Shown: positions 44,940-54,481, counted from the stretch's first letter. The stretch: 64,000 nt of DNA from Promethearchaeota archaeon (GCA_019058245.1 JAHPZJ010000015.1:62001-126000), one strand, 5' to 3'. The notes: generated from the sequence alone by a model not told the origin. Numbers and translations: made by a program.

Positions 44940-45497
44940 CTAATAATAAATCTTATCTGTAATAACTTTTCCTTTATCTGAAATCTCAATTCCTTCCATT
45001 TCTAGCAACTTACGCTTCATTTTAATACCTCCTTGAAATCCTCCTAATTCCCCATTTGTTCTAATTGCTCGATGACATGGTATGATAATTGGAAAGGGAT
45101 TTTTAGCTAAGGAATTCCCAACAACTCTCGCGCCATTATTTATACCTAAATGAGATGCAATTCGTTTGTAAGTACTTACCCAACCTCTTGGAATATCATT
45201 TTCAGCTAATAACACACGTTTCTGAATTTTTTGACAAATATCAAAATCAAGGAGGTCTAATGTTAACTCTACATTTTCACCTTTCAAAAATCGCTGAATT
45301 TTCTGGCTTAATAAGATAATTGATGAGTTTGATCCTATTTTAATCTGTTTAAATATTTCTCGAGCTTTAGTTTCGGAGTTTTTTAGAGGATCACTGAGAA
45401 ATATACGTTGTATTTGTAAATTTGAATTAGCTTCATTCCAGATTATAGTAAAAGTATCAAATGGAGAACTAAAAGTAGTATAAAATAAGAAATTCAT
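44940..45497 (-). CDS. ogt: Methylated-DNA-protein-cysteine methyltransferase
   Basis: A 185-residue O6-alkylguanine-DNA alkyltransferase. The active-site motif is IPCHRAIRTNGELGGFQGG, with the acceptor cysteine in PCHR, and the upstream helix-turn-helix DNA-binding part includes RVVGNSLAKNPFP. The N-terminal 75 residues form the usual lid domain. It repairs O6-alkylguanine directly in a single-use transfer. The racemase is 35 bases downstream on the same strand and may share a transcript. Length is close to bacterial Ogt. Confidence 0.93.
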   Translation of the reverse strand: MNFLFYTTFSSPFDTFTIIWNEANSNLQIQRIFLSDPLKNSETKAREIFKQIKIGSNSSIILLSQKIQRFLKGENVELTLDLLDFDICQKIQKRVLLAENDIPRGWVSTYKRIASHLGINNGARVVGNSLAKNPFPIIIPCHRAIRTNGELGGFQGGIKMKRKLLEMEGIEISDKGKVITDKIYY

Positions 45498-45713
45498 CCC
45501 TAGTCAATATATTTGATAAAATAAAAAATTTGTTTTATATCCTTATTAGACTCTTTATTTTCAATTAAATAGCTGATACCGATAAAAAAAAATTATATAT
45601 TTCATTGAAAACATGCTAAATAATTCTTGTATGAGGGAAAAAAATTATTGAAAATCCCGAAAAATTGAAATAAATGTCAATTTTTTTCCTATAACCAATG
45701 CATATACATTATA

Positions 45714-45731
45714 TTTAACTATAAAGTTAAA
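45714..45731. promoter_or_regulatory. Inverted repeat before the second flavodoxin gene
   Basis: TTTAACT (45714-45720) and AGTTAAA (45725-45731) are perfect 7-bp arms with a 4-base spacer. The A+T-rich CATATACATTATATTT just upstream (45701-45716) is a TATA candidate. It is 63 bases before the flavodoxin ATG, so it may be an operator; short A+T repeats do occur by chance here. Confidence 0.4.
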
Positions 45732-45794
45732 AATTTAAAAGAAAAAAAAGATTACAAATAATAATTCCATAATCTAAAATTAGAGCTGAAAAGA

Positions 45795-46289
45795 ATGAAA
45801 ACTCTTGTAACTTATATGACGCAAACAGGCAACACTAAAAAGATAGCTGAAGCAATATATGAAACAATTTCAGGAGATAAAGAGATTAAACCTTTAAATG
45901 AAGTTGAAAGCTTGGAGAATTATGGGTTTACGTTTATAGGGTTTCCCATTCATCAAATGGGACCACCACAGATAGCATCAAAGTTCATTGAAACGAAAGC
46001 AAAAAATAGAAAAATAGCGCTCTTTGTCACTCACGCTACTCCTCTAGGAACCCCATTCATTGAACCCTTAGTAGGTAAATGCAAAGAATGTGCCGATGAA
46101 TCGGATATGGTCGGCATTTATAATTGTCAAGGAGTACTCGCCCAACAAGTAGCAGATATGCTCTTAAAAGTAGATAATCCTAGACTTCAACAGTTTGGAA
46201 AAATGCGAGATGCAACAGTTGGACATCCGAATGAACAAGAAGTAGAAAACGCTCGCAATTTTGCAAAAGAAATAATGGAAAAACTATAG
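45795..46289 (+). CDS. Flavodoxin-like protein
   Basis: A 164-residue protein with MKTLVTYMTQTGNTKKIAEA at the start, the FMN-phosphate loop T-x-T-G-N-T (residues 9-14). The second loop is FIGFPIHQMGPPQIAS and a later segment has YNCQGVLAQQVADMLLKV. The cysteine-bearing segment GKCKECADES is unusual for a simple flavodoxin. It is a second flavodoxin-fold protein in this window and differs clearly from the one at 102. It may donate electrons to a redox enzyme; partner unknown. The T10 run at 46291-46300 after the stop should end the transcript. Confidence 0.88.
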   Translation: MKTLVTYMTQTGNTKKIAEAIYETISGDKEIKPLNEVESLENYGFTFIGFPIHQMGPPQIASKFIETKAKNRKIALFVTHATPLGTPFIEPLVGKCKECADESDMVGIYNCQGVLAQQVADMLLKVDNPRLQQFGKMRDATVGHPNEQEVENARNFAKEIMEKL

Positions 46290-46290
46290 C

Positions 46291-46300
46291 TTTTTTTTTT
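46291..46300 (+). terminator. T-tract after second flavodoxin gene
   Basis: Ten consecutive T residues begin two bases after the TAG stop codon at 46287-46289. Archaeal RNA polymerase terminates at oligo-U tracts, so this is a probable terminator. Confidence 0.6.
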
Positions 46301-46443
46301 AATTTTTACTCTAAATTCAATGATGATTCAATGGAAAGGTGAATTTTTAATCTGATTTCAATGAAAATTTTATCGAAAATTCAAGATAAAATATAACCTC
46401 AATCAAATCTTAAGATAAGTAATATCACTAAAATATATTTTTA

Positions 46444-46467
46444 ATCGTGAAATCATCGTTTCACGAT
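46444..46467. repeat. Perfect 9-bp inverted repeat (hairpin)
   Basis: ATCGTGAAA (46444-46452) and TTTCACGAT (46459-46467) are exact reverse complements around a six-base loop (TCATCG). The stem is G+C-richer than its surroundings, so it is less likely to be chance. It could be an operator, an RNA hairpin, or a protein-binding site. No T-tract follows it directly. Confidence 0.6.
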
Positions 46468-46614
46468 CAAGTTTAAAATAAGCGTTTATTTAGTCTTTCC
46501 TTCCAAAGTCTCACTAAAATAGAAATAGACTTCAATCAAAAGTTTAAAAATATAACCTAAATCCTCAAATAATAAAATTTAATTATTTGGGGGTGTTTTT
46601 TTATATATAGTAAA

Positions 46615-46686
46615 GGGCCTATGGATTAGTGGAAGATCGTTCGCTTGGCATGCGAAAGGCCGCGGGTTCAATTCCCGCTAGGTCCA
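46615..46686 (+). tRNA. tRNA-Ala, anticodon GGC
   Basis: The 72-base sequence folds as a cloverleaf. The acceptor stem GGGCCTA/TAGGTCC contains the G3-U70 wobble pair that marks tRNA-Ala. The anticodon stem TTCGC/GCGAA holds loop TTGGCAT, giving anticodon GGC (46648-46650 approximately), which reads GCC and GCU codons. The T stem is GCGGG/CCCGC with loop TTCAATT. The discriminator base is A and no CCA is encoded. No intron is present. A TATA-like tract lies just upstream. Confidence 0.95.
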
Positions 46687-46903
46687 TTCTCAGTTTCTAT
46701 TTCAGGGTAAATTTATACAAATTAACTAGTGAATCTTTATCATTATCCAAGATTAGGAAATTTTCATCACTTAAAATATTTAATATATACTAGGGGAAAA
46801 AAATAAAAAAAAGAAAACCCTAAAATTTCGTCTACTCTTGTCTAATTGCTAACTTCAATCGTTAAACTTCATTATAAATTAAATATTAAACAATAAAGAT
46901 TTT

Positions 46904-47434
46904 TTACTTTTTGGAATTCTGTTTAATAATAAGTTGGGTTAATTTTGTGAAAGCTTCTTCAATATTCTCACCTGTTTTTGCGGAAGTTTCTATATAAATA
47001 CTGTCTTGATTTTCAGCAAAATCTTTTACATTATCAAGATCAATCGCTCGATTTATATCTTTGACTAAGTCTAATTTATTACCTATTATAATAAATGGAA
47101 TTTTTTTATGCATAATTTCAAACATTTCTGAAAGCCATTGTTTTAAATCTTCATATGAGTTAAGGCTTGTAAGATCAAAAATAAGCAAAGCACCATTAGT
47201 TCCTTCATAATATGATTTACGGAGAAATTTAAACTTTTCTTGTCCTGCAACATCCCATATAACAAGTTTAGCATAATACTTTTCATCTAAATTAATTTCT
47301 TTTGTTAAATAATTAATACCTATAGTGGTTATATAATCGTGAGAGAATTTATTTTTTACAAATCGATATAGGATACTAGTTTTGCCAACTGCAGGAGCCC
47401 CTAAAAGGAGTATTTTAAAATTATACTTTTTCAT
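46904..47434 (-). CDS. Rab-like small GTPase
   Basis: About 176 residues from the internal ATG at 47434. G1 is GAPAVGKT (residues 12-19), switch I carries the Thr in YITTIGINY, G3 is WDVAGQEKF (a Ras/Rab-type DxAGQE), G4 is GNKLDL and G5 is ETSAKTG. All catalytic positions are intact. There is no C-terminal CaaX or double-cysteine for prenylation; it ends IIKQNSKK, a basic tail. The ORF could begin upstream at 47479 (adding 15 residues). It is divergent from the large subtilisin-like protease across 205 bases, which may mean shared regulation. Confidence 0.92.
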   Translation of the reverse strand: MKKYNFKILLLGAPAVGKTSILYRFVKNKFSHDYITTIGINYLTKEINLDEKYYAKLVIWDVAGQEKFKFLRKSYYEGTNGALLIFDLTSLNSYEDLKQWLSEMFEIMHKKIPFIIIGNKLDLVKDINRAIDLDNVKDFAENQDSIYIETSAKTGENIEEAFTKLTQLIIKQNSKK

Positions 47435-47609
47435 AAGAATTTCATTCAGAGATTTTCTAGTTTTTATTGAGTAAAACAATAAACTTGTATATTTATTTAT
47501 GTTATCTCAAGAGATAATTTTTCTTTTTGTTTAAAGCTAATTCATTTAATATTTCACACTAATAAAAATTTCATGATTTTTAAAAATATTTTAACTTAAA
47601 ATCTTTAGG

Positions 47610-47617
47610 TTTAAATA
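47610..47617 (+). promoter_or_regulatory. TATA box of the surface protease gene
   Basis: TTTAAATA is centred about 26 bases before the protease ATG at 47640, the standard TATA-to-start distance in archaea, predicting a leaderless mRNA. Confidence 0.5.
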
Positions 47618-47639
47618 AGTGTTTTATTTGATATAATCT

Positions 47640-50600
47640 ATGACGAAGCTAAAAAATAAAAATAAATCTATAGCCCTAACAATAATTCTTTTTAGCTATT
47701 TTGTTATTCCATTTATAGGAATACAATTAGTTAATTCTAATCCTTATAGTCAAAATCAAAACATTAAAGTAGATACAAACTCTTTAAAATCCGCAATTAA
47801 AAACTCTATCAATTCAAATGAGATTAATCAAGAGGATTTTTCAAGTATTAGTAATCTAAAATTTGATAGTGACCTTAATAAATTACTTACAAATTTGATT
47901 GAAACCCCAAAAAAAGAACAAAAAAGTATAAATGTTATTGTATCATTTGATGAATCTTTAAGTAAAGGAGAACGTATCCAAATCTTAGATTCTGTTTTTG
48001 ATAATTATGAATTAAAAAATAATTACGATATAATTTCTGCTACTCATGTAAAAGTCAATCCAACTCAACTAATAATAAAGAGTGAATTAATAGAAGATTT
48101 AAATTCAATAAAAGAAATTCATGAATCGAAATTTTATCAATTACCTTATGTTAAAGATGATACTCTTCAATTAAGTGCTCTAAATAGTGAAGACTATCCT
48201 AATTGGTGGCTTCCAGCGATTGGAGCAGAAAGTCTGCCATACAACGGAACTGGGGTGAGGGTAGCAGTGATTGATACAGGAATATATCATCATCCTGATT
48301 TGAATATTGTAAAAGAACGTAATTTTGTTAGTGAAGAGGGGTCGAACGAATATAACGATCTTACTGGTCATGGAACCCATGCCGCAGGAATTATTGCTGG
48401 TGATGGTGAGGGGTCTTCTGGAAAATATCGTGGTGTGGCTCCAGGTGCATTATTAATTAATGCGCGTGCGGGAAATGAGAGTGGATTAGCTGAAACAGAT
48501 ATTATAGCTGCAATTGATTGGAGCTCTAAACCAACGAGTCTAGGAGGAGCAGGCGCAGATATAATTTCTATGAGTTTTGGTGGAGGGTATCCTTATGTCT
48601 CTGATATTATAACGGATGCAATATCCAATGCTGCAGATGATTATGGTGTAATCTTTGTCGCATCAGCAGGTAATTCTGGTCCTCAATATTTTAGTGCTTC
48701 CAGTCCAGCATCAGGTAAAGATGTAATATCAGTAGGAGCTATTAATGAAAATAGAAGTTTAGCTTCTTTTAGTAGTTGGGGACCAACTTTTGGATATATT
48801 GGATATCCTGATGTTGTAGCACCTGGTGTTAATATCATCTCAACAGTAGCTAAAGGTTCTACATTTTCTCAAGAGGAACGTTATAAGGGTGATTATTTCG
48901 ATTTTGCTGGTGATGCTGATTACAGTCCATTGAGTGGGACGAGTTTTTCTTGTCCAATGGTTGCGGGATCATTAGCAATTCTCTTAGAAGCCTATCCTAA
49001 TATAACACCTGAGACTGCGAGGATAGCTTTATTAGAAGGAGCTAGGCCACTCATAGACGAAAATGAAGATGATATTCTTAAATCAGGAGCTGGTATAATA
49101 AACGTCACTGCTTCTTTAAATTATTTAGAAACTATTTCTCCTGCTTATAATGATACTGCAAAGATTTATCCAGATAATCTCCCTGTTAAACCTTATGATT
49201 TACTACATTTTCCTGGAGACCACCAAAAATTTAATTTAACTGTGATTTCTGGCGATTCTAATACTTTTAATCTTGAAATCCCAAATAACATTCAAGGTAT
49301 ATCTCTTTCCACTGATAAATCTACATTAATTTTTTCAGAAGCCGGAGTTGATTTTATAGAACTTGATATTGAAATAGAACAGAACGCTATTCCGGAGATA
49401 AAAATGTTTCAAATAAATCTTACATCTGGGATAAAAATCTATGATAATATAAATATAACATTAGATATTCGGTTGCCAGAATATCGAATTCTAATGGAAT
49501 CTTATCATGGATTAAATGATTGGTTTGCTGATGAAGATATTGGATATACATATTACCAGATGGGATTCTATGAAGCTATGAATGATCTTACTGAATTGAA
49601 CATCTCTATTGACTATAGTATGGAATATTGGACTCCTGATTATAATAGGAATATTAATAATTCCTTACTGACGGAAGAAAGGTTAGCACAATATGATATA
49701 GTAATTTTACAAAATCCAATTTTGCCTTATAGTCCAAGTGAAATAAGAAATTTAGAAACTTACTTCAACAATGGAGGTAATCTACTATTTTTAGGCACTA
49801 GATCTCAAGATTTGATTGTAGAGAATGTTAATTATCTTTTCTCAAGATTGGGAATTGATATTCAAGTCAATGAAGAAAATGTATTAGATGACGAGTGGTT
49901 GGGCATAGGTGCGAGTGTAAGTTCTCAAAATGTACATAATTTTAATGATTCGAGGATCTTTAATAATGTTTCTCAATTTTATTGGTTTTATGGTAATACT
50001 TTTACAATATCAGATAATGCTCATTCTATTGCTACTATTGATAATAAGACCGTAGTGGCACTTTATGATGGTACAGAACAAGCTAAAGGAAAAGTATTAG
50101 CTTTTGGAGATTTGTATTGGCTCTACGATCAATATGATGCTAGTTCGTTTGCTCAAGATCATCATAATTTATTGACAAATATAATTGATTTTTTGCTACC
50201 ATCAGATGAAATATCTATAAACATTGATTTAGGAAAAGAAAGCAATTCAAATTCGCAAAACAAAATATCTATTTCTATAAAAAACCAAACCTCTGAAACA
50301 CCCATTACTGATAGTGATTATAGTTCCTTGAGTGTGATGATTAAAAATGGAATATTTCAAGGTCCGATTTTATTAAATACCTCAAAAGCAAGTGAAGGAA
50401 TCTATTTTAATAATTCCTTTAATTTGCCTATTACTAGTAGTACACCTTATACGATAATTGTAGATCTAATGGTTGATTCAAAAGAATTTAATAAAACAAC
50501 AAAAATACTATATTATGATTATAATGCTCTGCCAAAAATTAGTGAAATATCATTAAGTAAGTCATCAATTACTAGAGCTAACAATCAACAAAATTATATC

Positions 50601-51632
50601 ATCGCAGAATTAGATACTGGTTTATATAATGATTTTAAAGGATATCTTTCTATATATTCTTACTCGTTCTATAACTCTAAACAATCTACCAATAAAACAT
50701 TAACATTCAGTTATTTAGGATCGGGAAATAATTATAGTGAAACATTTAATCCAGAAGTAACAGATCCCTCAGGATATGCGATATTCTATTTAGAACCTTT
50801 AAATTCTAACTATTCAACTTCAAACTCACCAAGAATTTCTTTTAAAATTGAAAATAATCCTCCAGAAATCTTGAATGAGAGTTCTAGTTTTGATTCTAAT
50901 ACTTTTGCCAATACTGAGACTGGAGGTAAAACAAATGTTTATAGGTTTAATCAAGGTAAAACCCTAAATTTTGTAGTAGATGTAAGAGATACAGTTAATT
51001 ATGAGGATAGTCCATCTAACATGAGAGTCTTTATTAATCTCTTTATAACAGTGGCAAAAGAGAGTGGACATATTATACTTATCTATCCAGATGTTATTGA
51101 TGTTGCTGAGTTAACCTATCAAACAAGCTCTAATAAATATCAAGGTAGTTTTAGTATTCCAAATACGATGATATATAGCACAATTTCAGGAACAAAATCT
51201 ATCTCAACCACTACTAACTTTGATTCAACCTCAAATTCTGGATATCTAGGGATATTACTTATTACTGTATATGATAGTGAAGGAGGATATGATGATTTTA
51301 TTATAGTAATACTTATTTCAGGGGCATTATTTGACTTTTCTTCTCTTATATACATTATTCCGATAGTAATTGGGATTATTGCAGTTGTTAGTATCCTTAT
51401 CTATTTTGTAAGAAGACAAAAACGGGTGAAAGTTTCTGAATACCAACCAAGATATCAAGATTATTATTATGAACCATCTTATGAAAAATCTGAAACAACT
51501 TATATAACACCCGAACCTTTATCCAATCTTAAACAATTTTATTGCCCCTTCTGTGGGCAATTTATCGCACAACCCAAAAAATTCTGTCCTAGATGTGGAG
51601 AAGCTCTTTCTTTTACTGAGCAAAACGAATAA
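47640..51632 (+). CDS. Giant membrane-anchored subtilisin-like protease, site-1-protease-like architecture
   Basis: A 1330-residue protein. An N-terminal hydrophobic segment (about 14-32) targets it to the membrane, followed by an I9-type prodomain (about 90-180). The S8 catalytic triad is Asp in VAVIDTG (D212), His in GHGTHAAG (H244) and Ser in SGTSFSCPMVAG (S435), with the oxyanion Asn in SAGNSG. After it, about residues 610-860 hold a glutamine-amidotransferase-like domain: AQYDIVILQNP, SEIRNLETYFNNGGNLLFLG and GKVLAFGDLYWLYD. Eukaryotic site-1 protease has the same order. More beta-rich domains, a helix near 1235-1257 and a cytosolic zinc ribbon (FYCPFCGQFIA, FCPRCGEA) end it. Confidence 0.88.
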   Translation: MTKLKNKNKSIALTIILFSYFVIPFIGIQLVNSNPYSQNQNIKVDTNSLKSAIKNSINSNEINQEDFSSISNLKFDSDLNKLLTNLIETPKKEQKSINVIVSFDESLSKGERIQILDSVFDNYELKNNYDIISATHVKVNPTQLIIKSELIEDLNSIKEIHESKFYQLPYVKDDTLQLSALNSEDYPNWWLPAIGAESLPYNGTGVRVAVIDTGIYHHPDLNIVKERNFVSEEGSNEYNDLTGHGTHAAGIIAGDGEGSSGKYRGVAPGALLINARAGNESGLAETDIIAAIDWSSKPTSLGGAGADIISMSFGGGYPYVSDIITDAISNAADDYGVIFVASAGNSGPQYFSASSPASGKDVISVGAINENRSLASFSSWGPTFGYIGYPDVVAPGVNIISTVAKGSTFSQEERYKGDYFDFAGDADYSPLSGTSFSCPMVAGSLAILLEAYPNITPETARIALLEGARPLIDENEDDILKSGAGIINVTASLNYLETISPAYNDTAKIYPDNLPVKPYDLLHFPGDHQKFNLTVISGDSNTFNLEIPNNIQGISLSTDKSTLIFSEAGVDFIELDIEIEQNAIPEIKMFQINLTSGIKIYDNINITLDIRLPEYRILMESYHGLNDWFADEDIGYTYYQMGFYEAMNDLTELNISIDYSMEYWTPDYNRNINNSLLTEERLAQYDIVILQNPILPYSPSEIRNLETYFNNGGNLLFLGTRSQDLIVENVNYLFSRLGIDIQVNEENVLDDEWLGIGASVSSQNVHNFNDSRIFNNVSQFYWFYGNTFTISDNAHSIATIDNKTVVALYDGTEQAKGKVLAFGDLYWLYDQYDASSFAQDHHNLLTNIIDFLLPSDEISINIDLGKESNSNSQNKISISIKNQTSETPITDSDYSSLSVMIKNGIFQGPILLNTSKASEGIYFNNSFNLPITSSTPYTIIVDLMVDSKEFNKTTKILYYDYNALPKISEISLSKSSITRANNQQNYIIAELDTGLYNDFKGYLSIYSYSFYNSKQSTNKTLTFSYLGSGNNYSETFNPEVTDPSGYAIFYLEPLNSNYSTSNSPRISFKIENNPPEILNESSSFDSNTFANTETGGKTNVYRFNQGKTLNFVVDVRDTVNYEDSPSNMRVFINLFITVAKESGHIILIYPDVIDVAELTYQTSSNKYQGSFSIPNTMIYSTISGTKSISTTTNFDSTSNSGYLGILLITVYDSEGGYDDFIIVILISGALFDFSSLIYIIPIVIGIIAVVSILIYFVRRQKRVKVSEYQPRYQDYYYEPSYEKSETTYITPEPLSNLKQFYCPFCGQFIAQPKKFCPRCGEALSFTEQNE

Positions 51633-51653
51633 TACTTTAAATTCTATTTTTTT

Positions 51654-52370
51654 TTATTTGGTAAGTGTTAATACCTTTCCATCTTCTAGTCCAACATATA
51701 CTTTAGAAGTAATATCAATAAATAAGCCTGTATCAACAATGCCAGGTATATTTAATAATTTCATATTCAGCTCACTTGGATTGCTAAGTCCACCAAAGTT
51801 TACATCTATAATAAAATTTCCATTATCACTAATTAAAGGACCACTTTTGGATTGAGCCATACGTAGAATTGGTTTTCCTCCTAACTTTTTTAATTTTTCC
51901 ATTATTGGAAAATAAGCCATAGGGATAACCTCAATCGGAATTCCCCGTTTCCAATTAGTACCTAAAGTATCAGATTTTTTTCTAAAATCCACAATTATAA
52001 TAAGTTGTTTTGAATTTGAAGCAATAATTTTTTCTTGTACTAAGCACCCTCCACCACCTTTAATCAAATTAAGATCTTTATCAACTTCATCAGCACCATC
52101 AAAGTCTATGTCTATATTTGGATACATCTCTAAAGATACTAACTGTAAATCATTTTGTATTATTAACTGATAAGCTTGAAACGAGCTTGGTATGCATTTT
52201 ATATTTAAAGTATTTTCTTTATTGATTTCACCCAATCTTTTCACTGCATATACAACTGTAGAACCACTACCAATCCCTACGATCATATCCTTTTTAATAT
52301 TTTCTTCCACAGCTTTTATTGCTGCGTTCTTTTTTCCTAATTCTACTAAATCTTCAGACAATTTTATCAA
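51654..52370 (-). CDS. rpiA: Ribose-5-phosphate isomerase A
   Basis: A 238-residue RpiA, interconverting ribose-5-phosphate and ribulose-5-phosphate for nucleotide synthesis. The substrate loops are GIGSGSTVVYAVKRLGE and DFDGADEVDKDLNLIKGGGG, with the catalytic Glu after VQEK. Length is typical of archaeal RpiA. PurE lies eight bases upstream on the same strand, so the two are co-transcribed, coupling ribose-phosphate supply to purine synthesis. The downstream T-run at 51647-51655 (complement A-run for this strand) ends the convergent protease message. Confidence 0.93.
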   Translation of the reverse strand: MIKLSEDLVELGKKNAAIKAVEENIKKDMIVGIGSGSTVVYAVKRLGEINKENTLNIKCIPSSFQAYQLIIQNDLQLVSLEMYPNIDIDFDGADEVDKDLNLIKGGGGCLVQEKIIASNSKQLIIIVDFRKKSDTLGTNWKRGIPIEVIPMAYFPIMEKLKKLGGKPILRMAQSKSGPLISDNGNFIIDVNFGGLSNPSELNMKLLNIPGIVDTGLFIDITSKVYVGLEDGKVLTLTK

Positions 52371-52377
52371 ATAGAGA

Positions 52378-52824
52378 TTATAATTTTAATAGATTCAATA
52401 TTCTGATTGCTAAAAATGCGGCATTATCCCCCCTATCAATACCAACACATGCAACAGGAACTCCAGGAGGCATTTGAACAATTGATAATAAGGCATCTAA
52501 TCCTCCTAATTTAGCATTTACCGGTACGCCTATAACAGGTTTATTAGTTTTTGATGCAATTACTCCTGGTAAAGCAGCAGAAAGTCCAGCAACAGCAATA
52601 TATAGTAATGATTCAGAATTATTTAAATATTCATCTAATAGTTCTGGATTTCTATGAGCAGAAATAATTTTAAGGTCATATTTTATATTATTATCTTTTA
52701 AAACTTTTTCTGCTTTTTCATAAACTTCTTTATCTGAAGTACTTCCTGCAATTATAGAGATTAATGGTTTATTTATAGAACCATTGTTTTTATAGGACAT
52801 AAATAATCTAAAATTTCTAGGCAT
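52378..52824 (-). CDS. purE: N5-carboxyaminoimidazole ribonucleotide mutase
   Basis: About 140-148 residues. Motifs are [23 protein letters not shown] and the phosphate/CO2-binding block [13 protein letters not shown] segment [19 protein letters not shown] followed by [15 protein letters not shown]. The usual AGGAAHLPG is replaced by [10 protein letters not shown], as in archaeal PurE. It catalyses carboxyl transfer in purine synthesis. The start could be the ATG at 52824 or MSYKNNG at 52800. RpiA starts eight bases downstream, so they form an operon. Confidence 0.9.
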   Translation of the reverse strand: MPRNFRLFMSYKNNGSINKPLISIIAGSTSDKEVYEKAEKVLKDNNIKYDLKIISAHRNPELLDEYLNNSESLLYIAVAGLSAALPGVIASKTNKPVIGVPVNAKLGGLDALLSIVQMPPGVPVACVGIDRGDNAAFLAIRILNLLKL

Positions 52825-53025
52825 AAAAATAATGCTAGTTATTTTTTAATATGAACACTGAAAAATATCTAATTAACTATTTTTTATTTGTTTTAAATTT
52901 GTTTATAATTACCATTTTAGGGAATTATAAAAAAGTTTAATATTTTTTTAACACTTCCTAATTTAAAATTTAAAATTTTTAAAAATAAATTAGTAAAATA
53001 ACTAAAAATTGAGGGATAATATATA

Positions 53026-54315
53026 ATGGAAATGAAAGAGGTATGGCTAATTGATTATGCAAGAACTGCTTTTTCACGTTCAAGACCAAGACAACCAGAG
53101 AGAGATGTTTTCGGGGAAATTCGCGGTGATGAACTTCTTGCTACATTATTAATGGAATTTTTTGAATCACCTAAATACTTGGGAAATAAACCTGTTGAGA
53201 AAAAGGATATTGAAGAATTTACTGTAGGAAGTGCAATGGGTGTGTATGAAGCATGGACATATGGTGGCAGAATTCCACTATTCTTAGCTGATTTTCCTGT
53301 TCATGTACCTGGTTTGTTTGTTGATAGACAATGTGGATCGGCAGGGTCTGGTATGCATGTAGGGATAATGGAAATTATGACAGGTAATAGTAAAATCTGT
53401 TTAGCAGGGGGTGTTGAACACATGACTCGTATTCCAATGCAAAATGACCATGTCAATGCAAATTTGAATATTGTTAATAAAAAAAGTAAATGGTATAGAC
53501 CCCAATATGATTTAATGAATGCTATCAATATGATTCAAACGGCTCAAAAATTATATGAACAAGAAGTTCCTGCTTTTACAAAGGAAGACTTAGACAAATT
53601 TGGTGTAAGAGCACATAATTTGACAGTAAAAAATACCGAAGATGGTTGGTTTAAAGGTGAAATCATTCCTGTTGAAGGTCATGTCGAAGGTAATGTAGAA
53701 GAGCCAATGATGGTTGATCATGACATGGCGGCTAGAAAATCTACTTTGGAGGCAGTTGCGGGATTACCTAGACTTTCGAGACCCTTTTATCTAGAGAAAA
53801 ATGGCGGTAAAGAAGGTTATATGGAAAGGGAAGGAACCGATAAGGGAGTTATTACTCCTGGAAATTCTTCACCTCTTAATGCGGGAGCCACTACATGCCT
53901 TATAATGGAAGCAGAGGAAGCCAAGAAAAGAGGACTTGAACCTATGGCTAGAATTGTATCAATTGGATGGGCTGGCGTAGATCCTAGTGTTATGGGGAGA
54001 GGTCCAGTACCCGCTACGCAAAAAGCTTTAGATTTTGCGGGATTAAAGGCTGATGATATTGACTTTTGGGAAATAAATGAGGCATTCACAATTGTAACTC
54101 TCAACTGTATGAAGGCATTTAATATTCCTGAAGAAAAGGTTAATGTTATGGGGGGATCAACAGCAATTGGACATCCATTAGGCTCAACAATGATAAGATT
54201 ACCAGGGACTCTCGCCCGAATTTTAAAAGATAACAAGGCTAAATATGGTGTTGCTAACGCCTGTTGTGGAGGAGGTCAAGGCGTTGCTACTATATTAGAG
54301 AATTTAGATGCTTAA
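53026..54315 (+). CDS. Thiolase family protein (acetyl-CoA C-acyltransferase)
   Basis: A 429-residue thiolase. The nucleophilic Cys is in DRQCGSAGSGMHVG (about residue 103), the catalytic His is in INEAFTIVT and GHPLGSTMIR, and the second Cys is in NACCGGGQGVATI. It can condense or cleave acyl-CoAs. In an Asgard archaeon this could serve beta-oxidation or biosynthesis (for example toward isoprenoids); it is closer in pattern to FadA-type degradative thiolases. A strong A/G leader with GGGAT precedes the ATG. A dodecin gene follows, and an ADP-forming acyl-CoA synthetase lies a few kilobases away. Confidence 0.92.
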   Translation: MEMKEVWLIDYARTAFSRSRPRQPERDVFGEIRGDELLATLLMEFFESPKYLGNKPVEKKDIEEFTVGSAMGVYEAWTYGGRIPLFLADFPVHVPGLFVDRQCGSAGSGMHVGIMEIMTGNSKICLAGGVEHMTRIPMQNDHVNANLNIVNKKSKWYRPQYDLMNAINMIQTAQKLYEQEVPAFTKEDLDKFGVRAHNLTVKNTEDGWFKGEIIPVEGHVEGNVEEPMMVDHDMAARKSTLEAVAGLPRLSRPFYLEKNGGKEGYMEREGTDKGVITPGNSSPLNAGATTCLIMEAEEAKKRGLEPMARIVSIGWAGVDPSVMGRGPVPATQKALDFAGLKADDIDFWEINEAFTIVTLNCMKAFNIPEEKVNVMGGSTAIGHPLGSTMIRLPGTLARILKDNKAKYGVANACCGGGQGVATILENLDA

Positions 54316-54481
54316 ATTCATTAAAATTTAAATTTTTAATTTTTTTCTTTATTTTACTATTTGCATTGATATTTGTATTTTTATATTACAACTCTTTTTT
54401 TATACGTTTTCTGCGAAATATTTAAATATTAAACTATAACAAATAAACTTACAAAGAAAATAAATTAGATGTGAAATTAAA

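Larger units (their letters stand above)
46290..46614. other. Intergenic region between flavodoxin and tRNA
   Basis: A 325-base stretch containing the T-tract at 46291-46300, the perfect hairpin at 46444-46467 and A+T-rich promoter sequence for the tRNA (TTTTATATATAG at about 46598-46610). No protein-coding frame is convincing. Confidence 0.5.
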
